Positions 36,423-45,168 of a DNA stretch of 64,000 bases are shown here, piece by piece. The position numbers were made by a program, and so were the translations under genes. Source of the DNA: Hyalangium gracile (GTDB taxonomy: Bacteria; Myxococcota; Myxococcia; Myxococcales; Myxococcaceae); the NCBI RefSeq assembly GCF_020103725.1, contig NZ_JAHXBG010000038.1, positions 34,057-98,056 on the forward strand. The letters are read 5' to 3'. Each line of letters starts with the position of its first letter. Positions within the stretch are counted from its first letter, which is position 1. The notes beneath the pieces were generated by a model, which was not told the DNA's origin, made no database searches, and was given only the letters and a program-made list of their open reading frames with translations.

Positions 36423-38480
36423 ATGCCCAACACCAAGCGAAACCACAACTCCAGGCCCAGGCGCGCTACCCGGGCGGCCGTCGGCGCCGAGGTGCTTGCC
36501 CCGCAGCTTCCCGTGGGGCTGAGCCAGAAGCTCGCGTCCATCCGGCTGAACACGGCCGACGCCGCCAGGGACGAGGTCGGCGCCCTCAAGCTCCAGCGGG
36601 CGGACGTGGCTCCCAGCGTCGCCACGCTCTTCCAGTCCTCGCAGGTCCGCGCCCTCAACTTCACCCGAGGAGTCATCGCCAACTGGCGCGACGACGCGGA
36701 GGCCGAGCAGGAGTCCGAGCCGCTGATGCGGTGGGCCCGGCGGTCCGGGCCCGCGGAGCGTCAGATGGTGAGCCGTGCCTTCCGGCTGCAGGGCAGGGGC
36801 TCGCTCGTCATCCACAACATCGGCGCCATGGACAAGGCGGACGCCCGGACGTTCATGAAGGACTACTTCGAGGCGGGCGGCGACATGGGGGATGTGGCCG
36901 AGTGGTTCCAGCGCGCTGGCCACGTGCTCCGCACCGAGCGGGCGCAGGCTCCGGGCGTCGAACTGTTCGGCGGGATCGTCGACTTCTTCAAGGATGCCGT
37001 GAAGACGGTGGGGGATGCGCTCCAGGCCGCGGGCAAGTCCCTGGGCGACGCCATCGGCAAGGTGGCCGGCTGGACGGCGGACAAGATCGCCGACTTCGTC
37101 GAGGGCCTCATCGCCGCGGGCCGTAGCGTGGGGGAGATCCTCGGCGAGGCGGTGAAGAAGGGCACGGCCACCCTGCGGAAGTTCGTCCGAGGCGTGCTCG
37201 ACGCGGGCCGCTCGCTGGTGGAGGTGCTCGCCTGGTCCGCGACGCAGGTGGCCAGCACCGTCAACGAGGTCGTCGCCGAGGTGCTCGCGGCTGGCCGGCG
37301 CGTGGCGCAGATCATCCAGGCGGTGGCCAACCAGGTCGCCTCGGTCGCTCACGCCACGGTGCGGGCGCTGGTGGCGCTCGGCCGGCAGGTGAGGGAGATC
37401 GTCGACGCCACCGCCGAGCTGGCCGCGACCGCCATCGAGCGCATCTACAAGGGGCTCCAGCTCGCCGGGAAGACGCTGGCCCACGTGGCCGCGGAGCTGG
37501 TCCGCTACTCGGGCCAGGTGCTCCGGCGGATGGTCGAGGGGGCCTACCGGGCGTTCCGGCAGGCCGCCGACATCCTGGTCGCCTTCATGAAGGACCAGCT
37601 CGGCACCATCCGCATGGTGCTGGAGGGGCTGCTGGCGGCGGGGCTCCAACTCGCCCAGGCGGTGGCGGACATCGTCAATCGGGTGGCCCAGGCGTTCCGC
37701 AAGGGCTTCTTCGAGGGGCTCATCGCCCTGGGCAAGAGCCCCTTCCTCATCATGAAGGCGGCGCTGGAGGCCGCGGGCGGCGTGGCGGCCCTGGCCCTGG
37801 CCACGCTGCTGGACGTGCTGGGCGGGCACCGGGAGCTGACGGCGGAGGAGAAGCGCCAGGCCACCCGCGTCTACGGAAACACGATCGACCTGAGCCGCGT
37901 GAAGGTCGCCGTGGCCTCGCTCCCGGCCGACCTCATCAACCTGATCAACGGCAGCCGGCCCTTCACGACGATGTACGTCATCAACTTCGCCTCGTCGGCG
38001 GACATCGACATGAAGACGCTCATCCACGAGCTGGCGCACGTCTGGCAGGGCGTGATTGCCGGCCCGGTCTACATGATCCAGGCGATCGAGGCGCAGCTCG
38101 GCAGCGAGGGCTACAGCGTGACGGACGACATGCTCCGGGCGCGCGGCAATGACTTGAAGCGCTTCAACCGGGAGCAGCAGGCGGTGATCGCCGAGGAATA
38201 CTGGTATGAGGCCTTCGGCCAGTCCGAGACCGCGTACCAGGGCCTCTCCAACCGGGGCCTGGACGTGGACCTGCTGAAGCCCTACGCCGAGCAGTTCAAG
38301 ACCACGGCCCCCCTCGTCCCCCTGCCCGTGAAGCCCGTGAAGCCGCTGCCCATCGTGGACCTCGAACTGCCCCAGCTGCCGCGGCTGTCGCCCATCAAGA
38401 ACCCGTCCCTCGAGGCGGCCCGCACGGTCCGGCGGCCCGCCTCCCGGCGCAAGGCGGGAGGCCGGGCCAAGCGGCGGTAG
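36423..38480 (+). CDS. 29-residue-repeat protein with C-terminal HExxH metallopeptidase domain
   Basis: A 685-residue protein without signal peptide. After a basic N-terminus and helical region come eight tandem 29-residue amphipathic repeats (about 200-432). Units typically start (L/V)xAAG(R/K)S(V/L)xEI and end in xVxG, with no gaps through seven units. Residues 450-640 hold a putative zinc peptidase: His535, Glu536 and His539 in LIHELAHVWQG, with a possible Glu ligand in AVIAEEYWYEA. A Pro-rich segment and an Arg/Lys tail (ending RRKAGGRAKRR) close it. The peptidase resembles those seen in polymorphic-toxin and contractile-injection cargo proteins. It is monocistronic, with GAGG at 36411. 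It could be a translocated effector or a repeat-lined structural protein. Confidence 0.75.
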   Translation: MPNTKRNHNSRPRRATRAAVGAEVLAPQLPVGLSQKLASIRLNTADAARDEVGALKLQRADVAPSVATLFQSSQVRALNFTRGVIANWRDDAEAEQESEPLMRWARRSGPAERQMVSRAFRLQGRGSLVIHNIGAMDKADARTFMKDYFEAGGDMGDVAEWFQRAGHVLRTERAQAPGVELFGGIVDFFKDAVKTVGDALQAAGKSLGDAIGKVAGWTADKIADFVEGLIAAGRSVGEILGEAVKKGTATLRKFVRGVLDAGRSLVEVLAWSATQVASTVNEVVAEVLAAGRRVAQIIQAVANQVASVAHATVRALVALGRQVREIVDATAELAATAIERIYKGLQLAGKTLAHVAAELVRYSGQVLRRMVEGAYRAFRQAADILVAFMKDQLGTIRMVLEGLLAAGLQLAQAVADIVNRVAQAFRKGFFEGLIALGKSPFLIMKAALEAAGGVAALALATLLDVLGGHRELTAEEKRQATRVYGNTIDLSRVKVAVASLPADLINLINGSRPFTTMYVINFASSADIDMKTLIHELAHVWQGVIAGPVYMIQAIEAQLGSEGYSVTDDMLRARGNDLKRFNREQQAVIAEEYWYEAFGQSETAYQGLSNRGLDVDLLKPYAEQFKTTAPLVPLPVKPVKPLPIVDLELPQLPRLSPIKNPSLEAARTVRRPASRRKAGGRAKRR
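37020..37718 (+). repeat. eight tandem 87-bp coding repeats (29-residue units)
   Basis: Protein-level units begin at residues 200, 229, 258, 287, 316, 345, 374 and 403, each exactly 29 residues (the last about 30). DNA identity between units is low, so the period is held by protein selection rather than recent duplication. Confidence 0.8.
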
Positions 38481-38492
38481 CCGGCGGAGGGC

Positions 38493-39068
38493 TCAGGCCT
38501 TGCGGTTGAAGCGGTTCATGGCGGTGGCGAGGCCCTCGCGTGCCCACGTCTCCGCCATGTCCGCGGCCCGGCCGATGAACTCCTCGAGCTGGCGCCGCTC
38601 CCCGTCATCGAAGCCGGAGAGCACGTAGCCGGCCACGCGCTCCTTGGCGTTGGGGCCCTCCGGCTTGCCGATGCCGAAGCGCAGGCGGATGAAGCCGTCC
38701 GCCCCCAGGCTCTGCACGGAACTCTTCAGCCCGTTGTGCCCGCCGGTGCCTCCGCCCGCCTTGAGCTGCAGCCGGCCAAAGGGCAGGTCCAGCTCGTCGT
38801 GGATGACGAGGATGTCCTCCACGGCCACCTTGTAGAAGCGCGCGGCCTCGGCCAGCGAGCGGCCGGACAGGTTCATGTACGTCTGCGGCTCCACGAAGAG
38901 GATGCGCTCGCTGCCCAGGGAGCCCTGGCCCACCCTGGCCTGGAACTTCTCCTGGTTCAGCTCCGCCCGGGCTCGGGGGAGCAGCGCCTCCACCACCATG
39001 AACCCGATGTTGTGCCGGTGCCGCTCGTACTCGCGCCCCGGGTTGCCCAGCCCGCAGATGAGCTTCAT
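38493..39068 (-). CDS. pth: peptidyl-tRNA hydrolase
   Basis: A 191-residue enzyme that frees tRNA from stalled peptidyl-tRNA. Motifs are [18 protein letters not shown] (with the catalytic His), [23 protein letters not shown] and [12 protein letters not shown]. Length is standard. It is last in a spoVG-prs-rplY-pth order also found in other bacteria. A terminator-like hairpin separates it from rplY. Confidence 0.97.
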   Translation of the reverse strand: MKLICGLGNPGREYERHRHNIGFMVVEALLPRARAELNQEKFQARVGQGSLGSERILFVEPQTYMNLSGRSLAEAARFYKVAVEDILVIHDELDLPFGRLQLKAGGGTGGHNGLKSSVQSLGADGFIRLRFGIGKPEGPNAKERVAGYVLSGFDDGERRQLEEFIGRAADMAETWAREGLATAMNRFNRKA

Positions 39069-39080
39069 GGGAGGCTCCTA

Positions 39081-39114
39081 AAGAAAACGGGGCCGGCCCC
39101 GAGAGGCCAGCCCC
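39081..39114 (-). terminator. terminator hairpin downstream of rplY
   Basis: Minus-strand stem GGGGCTGGCC/GGCCGGCCCC (one mismatch) followed by TTTTCTT. Lies between rplY and pth, so pth is partly uncoupled or transcribed by read-through. Confidence 0.65.
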
Positions 39115-39137
39115 GCTTCGGACGAACCAGCGAGAGC

Positions 39138-39860
39138 TTACTTCTTCGCCGGGGCCTTGGCCTGGCCGGCTGCCGCCTTGGCATCGCCCGCCTTGGCCTC
39201 GCCCGCCTTGGCCTCGCCGCCCTTGGCCGCCGCCGGAGCCGCGGCCGCACCCGCCGCCGGAGCCGCCGCCGCAGCAGCAGCCTGCGGAGCCTCCTCGCGC
39301 TCGGGCGCGGAGACCACGGCCAGCGTGTAGTTGACGTTCGTCTTCACCGACACGCCCTGGGGGAGCTTGATGTCGTTGATGTGGAGCGCCATGGCGATCT
39401 TGAGGTGGGTGACGTCCGCCTCGATCTTCTCCGGGATGGCCTGCGGCAGCGCCCACACCTCGAGCTCGCGGCGGGCCTGGGTGAGCAGACCACCGTCCGC
39501 GGTGCCGATCGCCTTGCCGGTGAGCACCAGCGGCACGTTCACCTTCACCTGCTCGTTGTCCTTCACCGCGATGAAGTCGGCGTGGAGCACCTCGCGGGTG
39601 ACGGGATCCATCTGGTAGTCCTTCAGGAGGACCTGATGGGAAGCGCCGTCCAGCTTGAGGGTGATCAGGGTGTTGAACTTGTGCGGGGTGTTGATGGACT
39701 GGCGGATGGACTTCGGGTCCACCGCCACGTGCACCGGCGCCTGCAGGTGCTTGCCGTAGACGACCGCGGGAACCAGGCCCTGGCCGCGCAGCTTGCGGGC
39801 CGCGCCCTTGCCGGCGCCCTCACGGCTCTTGGCTTCGAGGGTGCTCTTGTCGACAGACAT
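39138..39860 (-). CDS. rplY: 50S ribosomal protein L25 / Ctc (TL5 type)
   Basis: A 240-residue 5S-rRNA-binding protein of the two-domain Ctc/TL5 type. Visible are the N-terminal KGAARKLRGQGLVPAVVYGK, HKFNTLITLKLDG and the beta-rich second domain with LINDIKLP-like ALHINDIKLPQGV. The last 60 residues are an Ala/Gly/Lys tail with GEAKA-type repeats (15-bp DNA repeats near 39180-39240). It lies 173 bases after prs. In other bacteria Ctc is a general stress protein; regulation here is not visible. Confidence 0.94.
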   Translation of the reverse strand: MSVDKSTLEAKSREGAGKGAARKLRGQGLVPAVVYGKHLQAPVHVAVDPKSIRQSINTPHKFNTLITLKLDGASHQVLLKDYQMDPVTREVLHADFIAVKDNEQVKVNVPLVLTGKAIGTADGGLLTQARRELEVWALPQAIPEKIEADVTHLKIAMALHINDIKLPQGVSVKTNVNYTLAVVSAPEREEAPQAAAAAAAPAAGAAAAPAAAKGGEAKAGEAKAGDAKAAAGQAKAPAKK

Positions 39861-40033
39861 GGAAATGCCTCTTCGGGGAACTGCGAGTGCCCACCGGATC
39901 GCCCGGCGCCCTCGGCATCCCGCCCCGATGGCGGGCCCCGAAGACGGCGCCTCTCGAGGCTACCGGTGGAGTGGAGGTGGCACATGCCAGCCAGCGGGCG
40001 CGGAGTCAAGCCGCCCGCCAGCCGAGCGCGCGC

Positions 40034-40987
40034 CTAGACGAACAGGGAGCTGAGCGAGTCGGCCCGGTGGATGCGGGCAATGGCCTCGCCGAACAGCTTC
40101 TCCGTGGTGAGGACCTTGATCTTCGGGCACTCCAGGGCCGCGGGCGCCAGCGGCACGGTGTCGGTGAACACCACCTCCTCCAGCACCGAGTCGGTGATGC
40201 GCTGGATGGCGGGCCCCGAGAGGATGGGGTGGACGGCGTAGGCCACCACCCGGCGCGCTCCCTTGTCCTTCAAGGCGGCGGCCGCCTGGGCCAGCGTGCC
40301 GGCGGTGTCCACCATGTCGTCCACCAGCACGGCGTCCTTGCCCTTCACGTCACCGATGAGGTTCATCACCTCGGAGGAGTTGGGCCGCGGGCGCCGCTTG
40401 TCGATGATGGCCAGGCCCGTGTTCAGCCGCTTCGAGTAGGCGCGCGCGCGCTCCACGCCGCCCGCGTCCGGCGAGACGATCACCAGGTCCTGCGTGTCCG
40501 GGAAGCGCTTGCGCAGATCCTCGAGGAACACCGGCGAGCCGTACAGGTGATCCGAGGGGATGTTGAAGAAGCCCTGGATCTGCCCGGCGTGCATGTCCAT
40601 GGACACCACGCGGGTGACGCCGGCCACCTCGAGCATGTCCGCGATCAGCTTGGCGGTGATGGGCGTGCGCGGGGCCACCTTCCGGTCCTGCCGGGCGTAG
40701 CCGTAGTAGGGCATCACCGCGTTGATGGAGCCCGCGCTCGCCCGCTTGAGGGCGTCGCAGATGATGAGCAGCTCCATCAGGTGATCATTGGCCGGCGGGC
40801 AGGTGGACTGGATGATGAACACGTCCTGTCCACGGACGTTCTCGCCGATCTCGACGTGGATCTCCCCATCCGAGAACCGCCCCACGGTTGCCTTGCCCAG
40901 GGGCCTCTTCAGATAGTCGCAGATCCTATGGGCCAGCCCCGGATTGGAGCTGCCCGAGAACACCTTGAAGTCATGGGCGGGCGGCAT
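40034..40987 (-). CDS. prs: ribose-phosphate pyrophosphokinase
   Basis: Makes PRPP from ribose-5-phosphate and ATP for purine, pyrimidine, His and Trp synthesis. The 317-residue protein shows [41 protein letters not shown] and the PRPP loop [13 protein letters not shown]. It follows spoVG by 41 bases. The nearby upp-like and hpt genes use its product, fitting a nucleotide-supply neighbourhood. Confidence 0.98.
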   Translation of the reverse strand: MPPAHDFKVFSGSSNPGLAHRICDYLKRPLGKATVGRFSDGEIHVEIGENVRGQDVFIIQSTCPPANDHLMELLIICDALKRASAGSINAVMPYYGYARQDRKVAPRTPITAKLIADMLEVAGVTRVVSMDMHAGQIQGFFNIPSDHLYGSPVFLEDLRKRFPDTQDLVIVSPDAGGVERARAYSKRLNTGLAIIDKRRPRPNSSEVMNLIGDVKGKDAVLVDDMVDTAGTLAQAAAALKDKGARRVVAYAVHPILSGPAIQRITDSVLEEVVFTDTVPLAPAALECPKIKVLTTEKLFGEAIARIHRADSLSSLFV

Positions 40988-41028
40988 GAGCGCGCTACTA
41001 ACCCGCCGCCGCCCGCAAGGGAAGCGCC

Positions 41029-41331
41029 TTAGTCGGCCTCGGCGGCCGCCATGACATTGTGCATGTGGACCCCTCCCATGGCCGTCTGTTTCTCGTACTC
41101 GTGAAGGATGATGCGCTCCATCTCGCTGCGGGTGTCCGCATTGAGGGGATGGGCGATGTCCTTGTAGGTGCCATCCTTGCGCTTCTTGGCGGGCATCGCG
41201 ATGAAGAGCCCGGAAGCGCCGTGGATGACCTTGAGGTCGCGGATGACGAAGCAGTGATCCAGGGTGATTGTCACATAGGCCTTCAGCTTGTCCTCTGCGA
41301 CGGGAAACACCCTGACGTCGGTGATGTTCAT
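41029..41331 (-). CDS. spoVG: SpoVG-family RNA/DNA-binding regulator
   Basis: A 100-residue protein beginning [11 protein letters not shown], with [20 protein letters not shown] and [14 protein letters not shown], typical of SpoVG. These proteins bind nucleic acids and tune septation, sporulation or virulence genes. Relevant here because myxobacteria sporulate. A GGTGGGGGGCC purine-rich stretch precedes the ATG at 41331. Upstream of prs as in Bacillus-type gene order. Confidence 0.95.
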   Translation of the reverse strand: MNITDVRVFPVAEDKLKAYVTITLDHCFVIRDLKVIHGASGLFIAMPAKKRKDGTYKDIAHPLNADTRSEMERIILHEYEKQTAMGGVHMHNVMAAAEAD

Positions 41332-41433
41332 GTGGCCCCCCACCAGAACCCGAAAGAGCGGTGTTGGAGGGAAGCCTGGGACAGAGCGACCCCGAAATGC
41401 AAGTCCTTCGCTACTCAGTACGTTGTGCGGTTG

Positions 41434-41814
41434 TCATGCGAGGTGGGGCCAGTGGCGTACCAGGTGGGCCAGAAATGCCAGGTGGTACACGTTGATGATG
41501 GCGTAGATGAGGGCGCCTGCTCGGATGGCCAGCCGGCTGGCGCGCAGGGTGCGGTGCAGGCACAGCAGCGTCAGCCCCGCGTTCACGATGATGAGCTTGG
41601 AGACCATGAAGACCAGAGGGGAACTCTCGTAGGCTACCCGCATCAGCGGGTTGAGCTCCTCGGCCACGTCCAGCTGGAGGAACGTCAGGGTGAAGAGCCC
41701 ATCCAGCAGGTTGAGCACCAGCAGGGCCACCGATGCCGGCGAGAGGTAGAAGGACCCCAGCCCCGCCCAGAAACTCCGCTCCTGCTGTTGTACCGTCTGT
41801 ACCGTCGCCGCCAC
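41434..41814 (-). CDS. DUF5658-like small membrane protein
   Basis: A 126-residue protein with three hydrophobic segments. LNLLDGLFTLTFLQLDVAEE then LNPLM is the DUF5658 hallmark. Function unknown. Minus strand, 102 bases upstream of spoVG, divergent from tdk. Confidence 0.82.
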   Translation of the reverse strand: MAATVQTVQQQERSFWAGLGSFYLSPASVALLVLNLLDGLFTLTFLQLDVAEELNPLMRVAYESSPLVFMVSKLIIVNAGLTLLCLHRTLRASRLAIRAGALIYAIINVYHLAFLAHLVRHWPHLA

Positions 41815-41965
41815 CCCGCACCTCCCCGTGAGAATCCTGCGGGTAGGCCCTTCAAGAGTCTTGCCAGCGCCGCAGGCCCCACCAGGTAGGCGCAGGCACG
41901 ACGGCGGATGCGGGGGGCCGAGACAGGCTCGGGGCGGTCACGCGATCATTGACTCCGGGGTGGCG

Positions 41966-42613
41966 GTGCATGAGTATCCGCGCGCCCTCCGCCCCTCGGA
42001 CGGGGATCATCTCGTGCACCAATTCCCCAAAGATATCGGGTGGATAGAGGTCATCTGCGGCTCGATGTTCTCCGGCAAGACGGAGGAGTTGATCCGCCGC
42101 GTGAAGCGCGCCGTGTACGGCAAGCAGCGCGTCCAGGTCTTCAAGCCGAAGATCGATGACCGCTATGACGAGACCCAGGTGGTCAGCCACTCCCAGCTCA
42201 AGCTGGTGTCCACGCCGATCGAGCGGGCTGAAGAAATTTTCTACCATCTGTCGCCTGAGACACAGGTGATCGGTATCGACGAGGTGCAGTTCTTCGGGCC
42301 CGAGGTGGTGCAGGTGTGCGAGGCGCTGGCCAACAAGGGGCTGCGCGTCATCTGCGCGGGGCTGGATCAGGACTACCAGGGGCGGCCCTTCGAGCCGATG
42401 CCGCAGCTGCTGGCGGTGGCTGAGTACGTGACGAAGGAGCTGGCCATCTGTGTGGTGTGCGGCAATCCGGCCAACCGCTCGCAGCGGCTGGAGGCTCGGG
42501 GCGAGCGGGTGGTGGTGGGGGCGGCGGGGGCCTACGAGGCGCGCTGCCGCAAGTGCCACGTGGCGGAGGCCGCCGAGGCCACGCCGCCGCAGACGCTGAA
42601 GCTGTTCGACTGA
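41966..42613 (+). CDS. tdk: thymidine kinase
   Basis: A 215-residue type II thymidine kinase. Motifs are CGSMFSGKTEELIRRV (P-loop), IGIDEVQFF (Walker B region) and a Cys4 zinc site in CVVCG and CRKCH. It salvages thymidine to dTMP. Start chosen at GTG 41966 (reads MHEYPRALRP); another in-frame GTG lies 6 bases upstream. First gene of a salvage trio with the upp-like and hpt genes. Confidence 0.94.
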   Translation: MHEYPRALRPSDGDHLVHQFPKDIGWIEVICGSMFSGKTEELIRRVKRAVYGKQRVQVFKPKIDDRYDETQVVSHSQLKLVSTPIERAEEIFYHLSPETQVIGIDEVQFFGPEVVQVCEALANKGLRVICAGLDQDYQGRPFEPMPQLLAVAEYVTKELAICVVCGNPANRSQRLEARGERVVVGAAGAYEARCRKCHVAEAAEATPPQTLKLFD

Positions 42614-42633
42614 CTCAGGAAGGGCAGGGTCCG

Positions 42634-43449
42634 ATGCGCGACACTCTCTATGCGAACGTCCCGTTCCGGTTGAACGAGATCTCCCACCGGTATGGCCCGC
42701 AGGTTCACCTGGTGGGAAATCCTTTTCTCCTCTCGCAGCTGGCGACGCTGTGCGCCAAGGGGACGGTGCAGCCGCAGATCAACCGCCTGGTGGAGCTGCT
42801 GTACGCGGATCTGGTGAAGACGGTCATCAACGCGGAGTTCCCGCGGAAGATGGTGGCCATCCCCACGCGGATGGTGGACTCGACGCCGCAGGGCATCTTC
42901 CAGGGCGAGGTCATCGACGCGCACACGCGCGTGGTGACGGTGAACATCGCCCGGGCGGGCACGCTGCCCTCGCAGGTGACGTACGACCTGCTGAACGTGA
43001 CGGTGGATCCGACGCTGGTGCGGCAGGACCACATCATCATGAGCCGGATGATCGACGCCGAGCACATGGTGGTGGGCTCGAACATCGGCGGGGCGAAGAT
43101 CGGCGGGGACGTGGACGACGCCATCGTGCTGTTCCCGGACCCGATGGGGGCGACGGGGGGCAGCCTGTCGACGGCCATCTCGCTCTACAAGAACAAGGTG
43201 CCGGGCAAGCCTCGGCGGATCATCACGCTGAACCTGATCGTCACACCGGAGTACCTGCGGCGGCTGACGACGGAGCACCCGGACGTGACGATCTACGCGC
43301 TCCGGCTGGACCGGGGGCTGTCTCCGCCGGAGGTGTTCGGCACGGAGCCGGGGACGCACTGGGACAAGGAGCGGGGGCTGGACGAGCGGCAGTACATCGT
43401 TCCCGGAGGCGGCGGCTTCGGGGAGATCATGAACAACGCGTACGTGTAG
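42634..43449 (+). CDS. upp: uracil phosphoribosyltransferase-like protein
   Basis: A 271-residue PRTase-fold protein, longer than standard Upp (about 208). The C-terminal region carries FPDPMGATGGSL, matching the UPRT DPM(L/A)ATGG PRPP motif, and YALRLDRGLSP-type residues. The N-terminal half (LVGNPFLLSQLATLCAKG) follows the UPRT pattern loosely. Expected reaction is uracil plus PRPP to UMP; the divergence leaves room for another base. An AGGAAGGGCAGGG site precedes the ATG. Confidence 0.8.
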   Translation: MRDTLYANVPFRLNEISHRYGPQVHLVGNPFLLSQLATLCAKGTVQPQINRLVELLYADLVKTVINAEFPRKMVAIPTRMVDSTPQGIFQGEVIDAHTRVVTVNIARAGTLPSQVTYDLLNVTVDPTLVRQDHIIMSRMIDAEHMVVGSNIGGAKIGGDVDDAIVLFPDPMGATGGSLSTAISLYKNKVPGKPRRIITLNLIVTPEYLRRLTTEHPDVTIYALRLDRGLSPPEVFGTEPGTHWDKERGLDERQYIVPGGGGFGEIMNNAYV

Positions 43450-43459
43450 GGGACGAGCC

Positions 43460-43993
43460 GTGGCTTTCTACGAGAGCGATGTCGGGACGCTGATCGACGA
43501 GAAGAAGGTCCAGGCGCGGGTGCGCGAGCTGGGCGCGGAGATCACCCGGGACTACCAGGGCAAGGATCTGACGTTGGTGTGCGTGCTGAAGGGCTCCACG
43601 TTCTTCGCGATGGACCTGGCGCGCGCCATCGATCTGCCGCTGACGATGGAGTTCCTGGGGGTGTCCTCGTACCAGGGCGGGACGGAGACGACGGGCGAGG
43701 TGCGCATCACCACGGACGTGAGCAAGCCGATGGCGGGCAAGCACCTGCTGGTCATCGAGGACATCATCGACACGGGGCTGACGATGAGCTTCCTGCTCGA
43801 GAACCTGCGGGCGCGCCACCCGGCGTCCTTGAAGGTGGCCTCGCTGCTGGAGAAGCCGTCGCGGGCCCGGACGAAGGTCCAGATCGACTACAAGGGCTTC
43901 GTCATCGACGACGTGTTCGTCGTGGGCTACGGGCTGGACTACGCGGAGAAGTACCGGAACCTGCCCTTCATCGGCGTGATGAAGGGCAAGTAG
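43460..43993 (+). CDS. hpt: hypoxanthine phosphoribosyltransferase
   Basis: A 177-residue purine-salvage PRTase that makes IMP/GMP. Motifs are VCVLKGSTFFAMDL, the PRPP loop VIEDIIDTGLTM, and DYKGFVIDDVFVVGYGLDY. It starts with GTG 10 bases after the upp-like gene. Confidence 0.95.
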   Translation: MAFYESDVGTLIDEKKVQARVRELGAEITRDYQGKDLTLVCVLKGSTFFAMDLARAIDLPLTMEFLGVSSYQGGTETTGEVRITTDVSKPMAGKHLLVIEDIIDTGLTMSFLLENLRARHPASLKVASLLEKPSRARTKVQIDYKGFVIDDVFVVGYGLDYAEKYRNLPFIGVMKGK

Positions 43994-44019
43994 AAGGCTG
44001 GAGCTTCGGGAGCGGCGGA

Positions 44020-44038
44020 AGGGCGCCAGGAGCGCCCT
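44020..44038. terminator. bidirectional terminator between hpt and nrdB
   Basis: Perfect 7-bp stem AGGGCGC/GCGCCCT with a 5-base loop between the convergent genes hpt and nrdB. Confidence 0.6.
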
Positions 44039-44044
44039 CCTTGC

Positions 44045-45064
44045 TCAGAACGCGGCGTCGAGCACCACGTCGTTGGCGGCGCCCACGCCCACGCCCACCT
44101 GGTAGGCGCTCACGCGACGCTCGAAGAAGTTGGTGAGCTCCTGCACGTCCTGCAGGTCCATGAAGGACAGCGGGTTCTTCACGTGGAAGATCGGCGCCAG
44201 GCCCAGCATCGTCAGCCGCTGGTCCGCCACGTACTCCAGGTACTGCCGCATCTCCTGCGCTGACAGCCCCGCCACGCCGCCGCTCAGCAGGTCCTGCGCG
44301 AACAGCGTCTCGCACTCCACCGCCTCGCGGAGCATCTCCTCCACGTCCGAGCGCATCTGCGCGTCGAACAGGTCCGGCTCCTCCTGCAGCGCCACCTTGA
44401 TCGTCTCGAACGCGAACGCCATGTGCGCGCTCTCGTCCCGGAACACCCAGTTCGTCCCCGCCGCCAGCCCGTTCAGCAGCCCCTTGTTCCGCAGGAAGTA
44501 CACGTACGCGAACGCCGCGAAGAAGAAGAGCCCCTCGATGCACCCCGCGAAGCAGATCAGGTTCAGCAGGAACCGACGCCGATCCTCCTTCGTCTTCAGC
44601 TCCTTCAGGTCGTTGATGGAGTCCATCCACTTGAGGCAGAACTGTGCCTTGCGCCGGATGGAGGGGATGTTGTCGATCGCCGCGAACGCCTTGGCCCGGT
44701 CCGCCGGATCCGGCACGTACGTGTCCAGCAGCGTCAGGTAGAACTGCACGTGCAGCGCCTCCTCGAAGAGCTGGCGCGACAGGTACATGCGCGCCTCGGG
44801 CGCGTTCACGTGCTTGTAGAGGTTCAACACCAGGTTGTTCCCGACGATGGAGTCGCCCGTCGCGAAGAACGCCACCAGACGGTGGATCAGGTGCCGCTCC
44901 GCGTCCGTCATCTTGCTGCGCAGGTCCACCAGGTCCGTGGAGAAGTCCACCTCCTCCACCGTCCACGTGTTCTTGATGGCGTTCCGGTACATCTCGAAGA
45001 AGGCCGGATAGGCCATCGGGCGCAGCGTGAGGTTCATCCCGGGGTCCAGCAGCATCGTCGGCAT
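44045..45064 (-). CDS. nrdB: ribonucleotide reductase small (beta) subunit, class I
   Basis: A 339-residue radical-bearing subunit that, with NrdA, reduces ribonucleoside diphosphates to deoxy forms. Metal ligands and radical site are visible: EEVDFSTD, FEEALHVQFY (His105; Tyr109 four residues later as in E. coli Tyr122), and the second ExxH pair in RDESAHMAF. The radical Tyr is therefore kept. It lies 104 bases after nrdA, with a hairpin between. Confidence 0.96.
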   Translation of the reverse strand: MPTMLLDPGMNLTLRPMAYPAFFEMYRNAIKNTWTVEEVDFSTDLVDLRSKMTDAERHLIHRLVAFFATGDSIVGNNLVLNLYKHVNAPEARMYLSRQLFEEALHVQFYLTLLDTYVPDPADRAKAFAAIDNIPSIRRKAQFCLKWMDSINDLKELKTKEDRRRFLLNLICFAGCIEGLFFFAAFAYVYFLRNKGLLNGLAAGTNWVFRDESAHMAFAFETIKVALQEEPDLFDAQMRSDVEEMLREAVECETLFAQDLLSGGVAGLSAQEMRQYLEYVADQRLTMLGLAPIFHVKNPLSFMDLQDVQELTNFFERRVSAYQVGVGVGAANDVVLDAAF

Positions 45065-45103
45065 CCTCTGAAGTGAAGTTCGAAAAGGAGAAAGCGAAGG
45101 AAA

Positions 45104-45135
45104 GGGCGCCCCTCTCGCGAAACAGAGGGACGCCC
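45104..45135 (-). other. hairpin in the nrdA-nrdB spacer
   Basis: GGGCGCCCCTCT/AGAGGGACGCCC (one mismatch) with an 8-base loop, followed on the minus strand by TTTCCTT. It could lower nrdB relative to nrdA by attenuation or stabilise the nrdA message. Confidence 0.5.
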
Positions 45136-45168
45136 CAGGTCAACCAGGAAGGGCAGGGGAGCGGCGGC

